This document shows, piece after piece, positions 1 through 10,480 of a stretch of DNA of 64,000 bases; the stretch's first letter is position 1, and every line of letters begins with the position of its first letter. Both the position numbers and the translations under genes were made by a program. The DNA lies in NCBI RefSeq assembly GCF_022376445.1, contig NW_025955030.1, positions 1-64,000 on the forward strand. The letters run 5' to 3'. The notes beneath the pieces are model-generated. The model was given only the letters and a program-made list of their open reading frames with translations, made no database searches and had not been told where the DNA came from. Origin of the DNA: Fomitopsis serialis (taxonomy: Eukaryota > Basidiomycota > Agaricomycetes > Polyporales > Fomitopsidaceae).

Positions 1-1570
1 ACAGTCAATGTGTCCTCTGCCGCGTGTTATTGTCCTGGTGTAGATGCCTTAGCATTCAGCAATGCGCCTCCATAGTCTCCTTCGCGCCGTGCAATTATGC
101 CATACCGTCGCTCCACGTAGGTGCCGTCCAACCGCCTTCTCTTGCGCGCGATTCAAGTCAAGCCGCAGCGTTGCAAGTTTTGGTCCGAGTTGAGGACGAG
201 GTTCTACCTCTTTCGGGCCGCCGTCTGCTGTGAGCGAGCTGTTCGAACCTACCACCCACAGGGAAAAGTTCACTGAGAACGATGCTATTGCGGTGTTGAT
301 GTACGTGCGCCATTTGTCTGTTCAGTGATATATTCTCTTCTATCGTTCTGCACAGATCGGGGTGGCATTGATCTCGTAGCCTACGTGCCTTTCTGTGCAC
401 TTCTACCGTAGGTTGTCTGTCTTCAATTCAACATCGTCTGGGGTGCCTTCGCCCGACGAACTACTGATACCTTCAGCATCCCCTCAGATCCATTCTCTCG
501 AGCGTCAAGTACCTGCACGACCACGACATCGTCCAGAGATCTCAAGTACGCGACGTTTCATGCACATGTATCTCCACGTCCGACTAATTGCGCGGATCTA
601 TCAACAGACCAAGGACGTCCTCTTGCGTCAAGGACTCGCGGTCGGACATCGTGGTTGCCGAGTTCGGCATGCAAGTGCTACGTACAGTATAATGCGTCAT
701 TCATGCTGGCGACGCTTTGTGGGCACTGATGGGTGTTGATGCAGTGCGAAACTTTTAGTAACGATGGTCAGGAAGCCGCGGTATAGCGTGCCGACTTTGA
801 TGTTATACCACTGACCCATCGATAGTCAGGGTGGGCGGCGCCGGTGAGACGTAGCTCTAACGTACTCTGTGTTTGGGTTTTCCGCGCGCTGACAGTCTGA
901 AGGTTTGCCTTCGGGTTGTTGCTGATATGTACCACATTCTCGTGAGTGATATCAATCGGTGTCACAATGATCTATGCCTAAGTAACGCCCCCGCATCCCA
1001 GCTATGGAGTCCGTTCGCCGTCATTCATCTATCTACGTTGCATCGCCTCTTCAGGCTGGGTTCCTGTTGTATCTGTCTTCTTGATTGATAGATAGATGCT
1101 TGAAGAGGCCGATAGCTACACTGCCTCAGCGTTCAACGGCCAATATTTGGCGCGCTTGGCTAAAGTTCCGGGAGGAGGAGGAAGAGGAACGGGCCATCTA
1201 TATGTGATGCAAACCGCCCGGAAATTCGACGGTATGTTGCATTCCAGGCGACACGATTCTTGCTGGCTTCTGCGCTGGCGTCAGCAATGGTAAACGTTGT
1301 ATAACCCGTTTCCTCAAACCCAAAACGTCTCGGGCACCGCCAGGGCGCTCCTAACAACGCACTGATTTCTCGCTCCTTTTGTCAGGCTGTTGACCTCATG
1401 ATGTACTGACATATGGTTCTTCATGACATCTGTCAAGCAGTCATGATGTGCTGTCTGCATACTGATGTATGCTTCTTCATGTAGATGAACAATCCACTGG
1501 CCGATTGTCGTTGCCTGACACACAACTACAGCCATCCTCCGAGCCCGAGCTTTTACGGTGTTGACTCAAA
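1..1570. other. No recognisable gene
   Basis: Only short open frames occur here, on both strands, none with a domain I recognise or a convincing exon-intron pattern. The stretch may hold the 5' flank of the membrane-protein gene that begins near 1571. Confidence 0.4.
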
Positions 1571-4219
1571 ATGGATGAAGCTCTCCTTCCATCAGTTCTT
1601 CCAAAAGATGTACTGCACGCTGTCAGTCCTGGCAGATTGACGCTACTTAACGGTCAAGTAAAGGAAGCGACTGGAAAGCCCATTTCCATGTCCCGACCCT
1701 CCATTTTTTGTCTCCCTCTACGGCGCTCCCATTGGCAGATATTTGCAGATATGCGTTTGGGAACGCTGGCGCGTCCTGTCAGTATAATCCTCCATGCTCT
1801 CCTTTCCATAGCGCATGCTGTGCTCCTGTGCATTTGGGCACGTGGAGCTGAGCACTCGATCGTCCTGACTCCTGTACGAGCCCAAAGGATGCCAACGGAA
1901 ACATCACTCGTGTTACAAGCCATCATCATCGTGAGTGAAGTAGCTTTGAATTGATTAGTGTTGTCTTTGATCCAGGACGCGCCGACAGCCCTACACCGCT
2001 TTCCTTGTCCTGCTAACTCAATACATGGCATTGCGGAGTTTGCTTGCGGGCAAACACACTCTTACAGCTGTGCAGGATGTCGCGAGCGCATGGACGGGAC
2101 TGGGAGCTGCACTAGTGAACATGTGGAGACAATTCTCATCTCCGTCTTCTTTCCTGGGGATAATCACAGTAACCGTCTACCTCGTGTGCATCTCTACTCT
2201 GCACGTCACGACGCCCTCCCTGCTCTCCGTGCAATCATTCAATTTGACGGACGCAGACACGGTTCCAGTGACCGTTGGTATGCCTGTGGTGAATACCTCG
2301 TGAGTTATCGGTCGCTTGTCTTCGTGTGCTCTGTACATAGGAACTATCCAGGGCGTCTCCAGATTCCCAATCACTATTGTGGGAACAGGCGGCTCCGTTC
2401 CTCCAGTACGGCGACACCAAAATCCAATATTTGTCGACTATAGGACTCGCCAATAGTACGATATACGACACCATCCGCCCTGAAGGTGGCCTAGTCGAAG
2501 TCACCGTGAATGCAACTACCGCGAATGTTACCTGCGGATGCATACCAAACGCAACAGCCACACTAGTGTCGGAAAATCTAATGATGGTGGACGCTGTATA
2601 CGGCCGTTATCACTTCACTGCTTACATGGACCCGTTGGGTGAGATACACAAGGTCGTGATGAATTGTATATATCGCTGATCAAAGCCTGACTTAGATCTC
2701 AATGATGGGCCCGAGACTGGTCTGGTGTACGTGACAATGCTCAACTACAACTTGACGGCACTGTTAAACGAGACAGCCTTGTCTGTACCTATGGTGCGTA
2801 GTATATTTGATATCTCCTCAGCAAAGCCGAACAATCGGGCCAGGGACGCAGTGCGCTAGTTTTTACGACTCTGGATGTGACCGATGACGAAGACCAGGCA
2901 ATCTCGACTGTCAAAGGCAGGTGCTACATATCGCACGTGCGTCGTGCGGGGAGTATGAATTCTCACTGATACTATATGAAGGGAACTACAATGGATCTTC
3001 CAGCTTACCTCTTCAGTTCCTAGGGTGCACTTTAGGGTGGACGAGCGGACTCCTTGTGGTTGATGGCGCCACAAGGCAACCTGCCGCATCGCTCAGTGGC
3101 ACAAATTTCGACCCAGATAACAGACCTTCGATACGTACTACATGGGAGCCTGATTTAATGACCGATTCGACGCAGGTTGATGACTCCGATTCGGTACGCA
3201 CTCTGACGTTTTCACTCTGCAACTGCACTGAATTACCAAAGTGGGCTTCCATGTTGTTTTATTCTGGGCCCGAAGTATACAATGAGGGGCTAGACCCGTT
3301 ACATGGCCTAATTCCGAATCCCACTGAGTCGACATCCTATCAACCGGGCAGTTTTGCTGTTCCGTAGGTTACCATGGACAATGGACACAGTGGTAAAACT
3401 CATTGTCTTGCAGATACTTAAAAGAAGTGCTCGGACTTGCAACTTCCAACGGGACGCAGGCAGTCAGATTGACGGCATTTGAGGCGTCTTTGAGTGAGTG
3501 TCTCTTTCATCATGCTGCATACACACCGAACGGGCTTCTCATGACGTGTAGGCAAGATGACAGCTGCTACATATTGGTCTGGTACGAGGCCTCAAGCTGG
3601 AGTGGAATACGAACCAACTAACGCAAGACGTTCATCCCTTACTAGCCGCACATTTGGTGGACGCAAGTAGCCAAGCAGACACCTTGACAATCTCTTCCGG
3701 CACCGCCCGGGGTTCGATAGTCATGTTTCATCTCAATGTGAGTGGCTCGATCATGTTCATAACTCTACGTGATCTGCAACATTTTGATAATCGGGCACAC
3801 CAGATAAATGTCGCACAAGTCAGTCCCAATCACGATGTTACATTGTAGGATCATTCACGACGCATTCAGGTCGCAGTCGGCCTCGGAGCCTCGACCATGA
3901 TGTTGATAATTGCGACGATCCTAGCTCTGAGAACTGCAAGGAGTAAACCGCTTGTCGACGAATTCGGTCCCATGCACATCATGTGGCTTGTCGCAACAAA
4001 TACGACACTAAACCAAAGAATAGCCGGGGTGGAGGTACCATCCACGGACCTTCTGAGGGAAGCGGGAATGACGGATCTGGGATCCTTCAATCAGCCCGCC
4101 GTACGCACGGAGAACGACATGTCGGAGCAATGGCAGGACGGTGACTCGTATACGTTGAGTCAGAGTCAATTTGAAAGCAGAGGACGCAGGGAGGTCTGGG
4201 TGTATACAGCCCTACGGTG
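1571..4219 (+). CDS. Multi-exon integral membrane protein of a basidiomycete-specific family
   Basis: I recognise a mushroom family of large membrane proteins of unknown function. The N-terminus has hydrophobic segments (around 1770-1850). Exon 1 probably ends at 1930 and exon 2 starts at 1989, which joins in phase 0 and gives the family-typical run VLQA...YTAFLVLLTQ followed by LTAVQD and WTGLGAAL. Exon 2 ends near 2299 and exon 3 runs about 2352-2638. A large N-glycosylation-rich ectodomain (many NxT/S sites, 2300-3600) follows. A last membrane helix lies near 3880-3940 (MMLIIATILAL), followed by a cytoplasmic tail containing the HIMWLVA motif and ending at about 4219. Several further introns are present and I did not fix all of them. 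Start 1571 is the first ATG of the open frame; the in-frame ATG near 1688 is an alternative. No function is assigned. Confidence 0.65.
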
Positions 4220-4255
4220 ATACGGTGTGAAGGCCACGCCCGGGCCGGGCCCGCG

Positions 4256-4263
4256 TATATATG
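4256..4263 (+). promoter_or_regulatory. TATA-like box upstream of the dihydroorotate dehydrogenase gene
   Basis: TATATATG lies about 108 bp before the ATG at 4371, in otherwise GC-rich sequence. The placement suits a fungal core promoter. This is inferred from position and motif only. Confidence 0.35.
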
Positions 4264-4370
4264 CATTTGTATAGTAGCCCCGGAGTATGGTACTTACCGT
4301 CTACACTCCTTGATTACCACTTTCCATACGGTGCGTAGTGATCTTAGAGTGGTGACAAGCATCGCCAGCA

Positions 4371-5493
4371 ATGGTCAGACTGGGTACCATTGTCGTCGAT
4401 CCTCCCGTCCTTAATTCATCCTGTCTCTGGGCTTCAGATATCGCGCAGCTCCGCGATCTGTATGCTTGTCCTCACACAGGCGCGGTCACGATTCGCACCG
4501 CGACGCTACACGGCTTCAAAGAGAACGAATCGAATGCTGTGAGTCGTGTCTCTTATTATCTATTGCAGGCTTGTACAACGGATCGTGACGGCGCCGACAT
4601 GATCAGGTGGTGTTCACCGCGGACAGGCTCTCCACGCTCAACTCGTACGGATACTCCCCGTACCCGCTCTCGCAGTATCTGGAATGGGTCCGTGAGCTGT
4701 TGACCAGTCCTCCACCAGCCGGAGGGTCGCAGAGCCACGCGAAGCCAGTCATCCTGAGCATCACCGCGTCCAAGGCAGACGACCTCGCGCAGATGGTCCA
4801 GGACATCCAGAGCTTCCGCGCAGACCTACGCAGCAAGTCTCCCTCATCTACCCCCTCGACCTAGCGAACCTCATCGCCATCGAGCTCAACACCTCCTGCC
4901 CAAACATCCCCTCCGCGCCGCCGCCGTGCTACCACCTCCCCGCGCTCCGACCACACCTCGACGTGCTCGCAGCTGCAGCGCGCGCAGACCCGTCGCTCAC
5001 CATCGGCCTCAAGCTCTCGCCCTACCCCGACGTCACGCGCATCCGCGACGTCGTCGACTGCCTCGCGGAGTACACCATCGCCGAGCCGGGCTCTGAGTCG
5101 GAGGACGCGCGGAGCCCATTCGCGTTCCTGACGTGCACGAACACGCTAGGCGGCAGCGTGCTCTTCGCGGGGGAGATCGACGCAGCGTCCGCCCCGCCGT
5201 CCTTGGGCGCCGACCCCGCCCCGACGGCGTTCGCGCTGCCGACCCCCCTGGGTGGAATTGGTGGCGAGCGGCTGCATGCGCTTGCGCTCGGGACGGTGTT
5301 GGGGTTTTCGCGCGCGTTGGCGGCTCATCCGACCCCTGCGATGCGCGCGATCAAGGTGATTGGGGTGGGTGGTGTGAAGGACCGGGCGTCGGCGGATAGG
5401 ATGCGGGCGGCGGGGGCGAGCGCAGTGGCGTGTGCGACTGCGTTGGGGCGGGAGGGCCTGAAGGCGTTCGAGAGGATTGCGATGGATGCGTGA
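4371..5493 (+). CDS. Dihydroorotate dehydrogenase, class 1-like (FMN enzyme)
   Basis: The protein belongs to the FMN-dependent dihydroorotate dehydrogenase family, which oxidises dihydroorotate to orotate in pyrimidine synthesis. Exon 1 is 4371-4538 (168 nt, phase 0). The intron runs 4539-4606, and exon 2 continues to the TGA at 5493. The substrate loop reads ELNTSCPNIP, with Cys as catalytic base as in soluble class 1 enzymes rather than the Ser of class 2. Near the C-terminus GGIGG and IGVGGV match the FMN-phosphate loop. No mitochondrial presequence or membrane helix is evident. The reading frame shifts by one base near 4841-4843 (a CCC run). Adding one C there gives 351 residues with continuous family similarity, so a sequencing deletion is more likely than decay. 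The gene is convergent with the HMG-box gene. Confidence 0.85.
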
Positions 5494-5923
5494 GGGAGGA
5501 CGAGCGACCACGAGGTGGTGTAAGATGAGTGCCGCGTCTGTGCTCTAGATGATTGATTCGTGTGACTGACCGTTCTGAGACGTGTAACGATATGTTGACC
5601 GTCTATTCGGGGGCCGTGTATGTTAGCTGTAGGTGTGCGGTGTTCCCTCACTCTGTTGCGAATACCCTATCTGACGTCAGTTCCCTCGCAGGATAGCCAG
5701 TGAAGTACAATCTAGTATTGTCGCGGGCAAACTCTAGTGTTACAAGTGAATTGTGTGCGTATCGAAGATGCAGCAATGCGAACGAAGAGACGAATAGTGT
5801 ATACACGCGCGGCCTACTGATAGGTCGCGGCGAGTAATGAATGCGAACGATAACGATATTCACGAAGAACGAAGAACGAAGGGAGTCCAAGCGGAGGGAA
5901 GAAGCGAGACGCAGCGTGCGGGG
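5494..5923. other. Intergenic region between convergent genes
   Basis: This 430-bp stretch separates the stop codons of the dihydroorotate dehydrogenase gene and the HMG-box gene. I see only short open frames and presumably both 3' UTRs. Confidence 0.6.
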
Positions 5924-7457
5924 TCAACCCATGTAGCCCTTCAGAACGTTCTCGTTCATCAACGAGTCGTACAGCCCAAGACCTTCCATCCCGTTCTCCC
6001 CCTCGATGCCCATCCCCTGGAGCTCGGCGGGCGTCCCAAGCCACACGTCGTCACCCGCTGCTGACGGCGACGACATCGCGTTGGCGTACATGCCCTCGCT
6101 AGGGTAGAAGTGCGAGGCGCTAAGCGCGGAGGCGTCGAACGGGCTGTGAGGCTTGAACGGCGATGCGTGTATGGGCGAGGAGGCGACGGTCGGTGAGGGG
6201 ATGAACGGCGGAGGAAAGTGCTGGGGCGGCGTCGAGGGGGTCGACGAGGTGGCGGGTGAGGACGCGGGGGGCGACGAGGAGGAAGACCCCGTCGGGGTGC
6301 TCGCGTCGAAGAGGCTCGGGGACGTCGGGAACCACGCCCAGTCTTCGTCCAGGCTGGACGCGTCGGCGAGGAGGGTGCTGTACGCCCAGGGGATCGGCGC
6401 GAGCCTGTCCGCAGGGATGGGCAGCGGAGTGGGGAAGGTGGGGGGAGAGGGCGTGGACGGGAGGAAGAGCGCTTCGGGCTCGGGCTGGGGGTTATGCTTG
6501 ATTGAAGGGAAGTCGAGAGGCAGAGCGGGGGTGCTCTGTGGTGGAACGTGCGTTCAAGACGTGCACCGGAAAGTGATGGGTGCGATACACTTACAATTGG
6601 CTCAATCTTCGCTGACTTGTCATCTGGGTAGAAAATCAAGCACGAGGAGAAGGCCCCGATAGGCTGCTTGATCGGCGTCGGCGGGGCGCAGAAGGACTTG
6701 CTCGCAGGCGACCATTCCGCTACGTCGGGATACCGATGTGTGGCCCGGAGAGGCGGGGCGTGGAGGGCTGAGGCGTAGAGGCGTCGGTCGTGTCGCAAGG
6801 ATCGCAAAGCGTGAGGTCGAAGATGCTCGTGGAGTAATTCTCTGACACGGGTATGCCGAGCTCGCTCGCGCCCTTGCCAGCCCCGCCGTCCTCGCGCATG
6901 GTCGCGTCGATGCGCTTCGCCTCGCGCTCGAGCTCGTGGATGTCCCTCCCCTGCGCGATGAGCTTGCCGAGGCGGCGGCAGCGCTCTTTGTCCTTGGGCC
7001 CGTTGCGCTTGACGTTGCGCTTGCGCGGCTTGTCCATGCGCACGACGGGGCTGAACCGGTAGTTGGGATACTTCTGCGTGTGTGCTTCCTTCAGGTCCGC
7101 GGCTTGCTTGTACCAGACCTCCTTGTCGGCCGCACCAAGCTCCGCCCAGGTCGTGGAGATGATCTGGGAGAAGAGCCGCTGGTCGTGCTCGATGGCGCCT
7201 TCCTTGAGTTGCTTGAAGAGCGTCTGGCGGAAGAGGATGAACGCGTTCGGAGGGCGTGGGATGTAGTCGGGGCCCTTGCGCCTGCGAGCGGCCGGCGAGA
7301 CGAGATGAGGGGCACTGGTGGACGCGGAGGAGGTGCTCGTGTGATCCGGAGAGGGCACGACGGAGGGAGGAGACCAGAGGCGCGTCGGGATGGAGACTCT
7401 GCTGCGGGTACGCGGGGGAGAAAGGTCGGTGGTGGTCTTGTCGCGGACGGCTGGCAT
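5924..7457 (-). CDS. HMG-box (MATA_HMG type) transcription factor
   Basis: The product is a sequence-specific HMG-box DNA-binding protein expected in the nucleus. It starts at the ATG at 7457 (MPAVRDK, typical of mushroom homologues) and stops at 5924-5926. The HMG box lies at about residues 66-135 and begins with YIPRPPNAFILFR, the hallmark of the mating-type/Ste11-like subgroup. It is followed by basic stretches (KPRKRNVKRNG). The rest is Ser/Pro-rich, with a conserved segment DVAEWSPASKSFCAP. One intron is clear (6536-6594, 59 nt, phase 0). The frame shifts once at the GGG run 6727-6729 of the plus strand. With one base added, exon 1 becomes 864 nt and joins the intron in phase, giving about 491 residues. 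Target genes cannot be told from the sequence. Confidence 0.85.
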
Positions 7458-7597
7458 GGTGGAGAAGTCTGTGTACGAGTGCAATGTATGTTCGACGAAG
7501 TACACAAAGAGCACGGGCGGGGACGCACGCTAAGTGTTGCGGGCGCGCGGAGAGCGAGGCAAGAGGAGACGTCGAGGGGAGGAGCCCCGGGCGTGCT

Positions 7598-7606
7598 GGC
7601 TTTATA
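7598..7606 (-). promoter_or_regulatory. TATA box of the HMG-box gene
   Basis: On the minus strand TATAAAG lies about 145 bp before the start codon at 7457, in a CT-rich promoter. The position fits a core promoter; no experimental support is available. Confidence 0.45.
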
Positions 7607-7699
7607 GACTTGGCGTGCATGACGGGCCTTTGTGCAGCTGGAGAGGGCACGGTTGGCTGAGCAGAGGCCTGATCCAGTGCGTCGGTGCGCCTTGGGCGG

Positions 7700-9195
7700 C
7701 GTAGCGCCCAGAAACTACGCGCTACAATCACACTGCTGCACACCTCTCTTCACCCCGATCCATCTGCGCTTCTAATCGCGTGGCTTCGCACCTTCGTCCG
7801 CTCGGCAGGGCCTCGGCACGGCGACCGGAGCCCCATTCGAGCAACTGGTTCCGCGAGTGTGACCCGGACGATCGATCTAGGCCGATATGGAAGGCAGACA
7901 GAGCCCATTGACCTCCGTCCAAATCCGGACGACAATGGCCCCCGCCATGCATTCTCGTCCGTCCCTGCGCGCGGCACCGCTTCCCGCGAGCCTATCTGCA
8001 GCCCTGTGTGTGTATCGATGAGTGCGACTGGTGGCGAGTGGAGGTCCTGGTTCACTCACGAGGCTGGCTGCCCGTTCTCGACGTCGCCCTGGATCCCCGG
8101 GTGCCGCTCCGAGTGGCTCGGCCCTGGCGCTTCGTCCCACGCAACTCTACGGTGAGAAGCTTCCCGCCGTGCCTTGTCGACTGCGGGGCACCTAAAAGTC
8201 AGTGTGGAGAGCCTAATGTTTGCAACATCTAACTCACCGTTCTCCTGACCCCTGCGAGCGTATACTTGAATGCGTAGAGAGACGGCGAAAGGTCAGGCCG
8301 TGCGCGACTCGGATGTCTGTCCTGCTGCTGCATTGTGCAGGCGGAGGAACCGTCATTGAATGCGGGCAGTCGCAAGAAGACATACGAGGCAGGAGCTGAT
8401 CTTGCCTCATGGCTCGACAAAGTATGGAATGACGCGTTGCGCGTGACTGCAGCCAGACAGTGGCACAAAGCATTGTCAGTCTTCCTCTGCAGTGGCAAAT
8501 GAATTACCTCAGCCACTGCATACCTCTGCATACGGAGTCTCTCAAAATATAACTTTTGATATACCGACTTCTTGTAAGTGAACAACATCAATCTGTCGTC
8601 GTTATGGATGCTCTGTCAGTGCGGACATCTCAGTATGACGCGCGTCGCGTCGCGCGACGCGCTACATGCGTTTCACGTGACCGCGTTCCATTGGCCCAGT
8701 CTGACCGCCCGGGCTTGCAATTCTCACTCATATACCAGCAGTCTCTGCGACACTCGTGCACAGACCCTGTGAAAAATCAAAGCACTGGATTAGAGGTGTC
8801 TCTGATGGAAAGGCTGTATCACCGCCATATTCGTCACTGGCCCCTTTCTAACACAACTGATGCCGCGGAAGCAAAAGTGCGCATATCTTGATTACGACTC
8901 GGGGTGGTATCATTGAATCTGAAAGCCTTTCGTAGCGTCTCATTCCATCAATTCAAACTCGGAGATACTTGCTGGACACTCACTCCCTGGATAACTCCAA
9001 CTCGTTGGCCCAGACGTCGCGGCTGCATGCGCATACAAGTATTACTATCTGCAAAACCGTCACGTCGGGTATTCCTTGTGGGACGGTACAGGTCAGGGCT
9101 CACCGTAAGCGCGGTGCAGATCGTTATTACCGACTATCCGCACGCCCTCGGTACATCTTGAAACTGTCTGCAGACAGAAACACGATCCCGAACTG
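7700..9195. other. Long intergenic region without recognisable genes
   Basis: About 1.5 kb between the HMG-box promoter and the small gene at 9311. Open frames are short and resemble no family I know. There is no clear repeat structure. Confidence 0.5.
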
Positions 9196-9206
9196 CATAA
9201 AAAGCC
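9196..9206 (+). promoter_or_regulatory. TATA-like box before the small gene
   Basis: CATAAAAAG lies about 105 bp before the ATG at 9311, followed by a CT/CA-rich leader, as is usual for highly expressed small fungal genes. This supports a real transcription unit. Confidence 0.4.
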
Positions 9207-9310
9207 CCTACCGCGGAACACCCTCTCTCACTCCTTACCCCGCACCACCGCCTTCTGCACTCTCCCACACGCGACCTTCCTATACTCCCCACTCCCCGTC
9301 CATCTCCGTC

Positions 9311-9540
9311 ATGTCTTCTACCGTGTTCACTTGGCCCGCTCTGGTCTCCCGCCCGCTCAAGAAGTCGGGGCGGAGAGCAGGCCGCCGCACGGGTAAGCAG
9401 CCGCCCGTCTCGCACATTGGCAGCCCCGACGTCGCCGCGCTCGAGTGCCCGCGTACATCTACACGCAGGGCCAGATGCTGCGCCTCGTGCCTCTGAAGGA
9501 GGCGCAGGGCGACGACACGATTCGGTGCCGTGGGTTCTGA
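9311..9540 (+). CDS. Small basic hypothetical protein (about 76 aa)
   Basis: The frame opens with MSSTVFTWPALVSRPLKKSG and a basic RRAGRR stretch. It would end early at 9496. At the CCC run 9448-9450 a shift of one base switches to a frame reading PAYIYTQGQMLRLVPL and stopping at 9540, with regular codon use to the end. With one C added the whole is 231 nt, in frame, giving 76 residues. A TATA-like box and CT-rich leader precede it. I do not know the function. No membrane helix or signal peptide is visible. The same kind of C-run shortening occurs in neighbouring conserved genes, which supports this reading. Confidence 0.5.
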
Positions 9541-10480
9541 GCGTCGGAATGGGTGTCGTTGCGCGCGCGTGATGATGGCGATGATGTCCGAGCTGTTCGA
9601 GCTGTTTGGTGGGACGTCGTATGCCGCGGACTGCCGACTAATAGGTGGGCGGGTGCGACGTCCGATACAGCGGCCGGCAAAGTTGAGGACCCCAGTAAGC
9701 GTGCGGGAGAGCTTCAGGGTTGCTGGGCGCTGGCGCGCATTGCCCTGGTGTTTCGAACCTCGTTGCTGGTCGAGACTGAAACTGGCCGTTGGCAATTGGA
9801 CTGTGCGATCTACGGGGTGGTGGTCGCCAGTCAGAAAAGCCAGGATTGGGTGTTGGACTGGGGTGTGGAGCGAACCGTCGAGATAATCCTAGGCCTCGAC
9901 GGGTCGCAGAAGCCTCCGAGAAAGCACTTCGTCCTGGTATTTGGGTGCGCGGAGACACCATGGTCTACCGCCGCGCTCTGGGTTTCGAGTTCGTGTTCGT
10001 GTTTCGGTTTTGGAATAGATCACAAAAGAGAAAAACAGTTCAAAATACTAAACAGAAAAAGAGTGCCCGTACCGTCTTCGTCTGCGTTGATCTTTGCGTT
10101 TCAGTTCCAGGATTCCTCTTCAACTTCAAGGCTAGGGACGGTGTGCTGCTCAAGACCAGGACGAAGACCGGACCGGGACCGGGACCAGGAGGCGGCGGTC
10201 AAGTATAGCCAACGGATCTGGCGGAGTGTTGACTCGGGAGTCATGCCCCGAGTTACCTCCTGCCTACATCCCGCGGATTTCCTTTGAATCTCATCGTAAC
10301 GTACCTCTTCACAGGGCTTCGACTAACATCGAGTTCTTCGAAAGACGAGTCCGTTTCGTTCTCATTATTTGTTGTTCACTCACTGACCTCTTTGCTCTCT
10401 TTCATTTCAGGTCGTGCATGGCGAGGGGTGGCTTGAGGCCGGTCGACGGTGGATGCGGGGGAGGATGGGTCGGCGAGGCG
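9541..10480. other. Uncharacterised region with one doubtful long ORF
   Basis: A 244-residue plus-strand frame (9553-10287) exists but shows no family similarity I can recognise and has irregular composition. The stretch at 10160-10190 contains short tandem GGGACC units. I do not support a gene here. Confidence 0.4.

Noticed and set aside
5959..7743. 594-residue minus-strand open frame and long plus-strand frames (6153-6662, 6936-7607) over the HMG-box gene
   Set aside because: They are alternative-frame shadows in GC-rich coding DNA. The HMG box and its conserved C-terminal segment lie in another frame with matching introns.
9553..10287. 244-residue open frame
   Set aside because: No family resemblance, odd composition with runs of short GGGACC repeats, and no promoter-like or intron signals.
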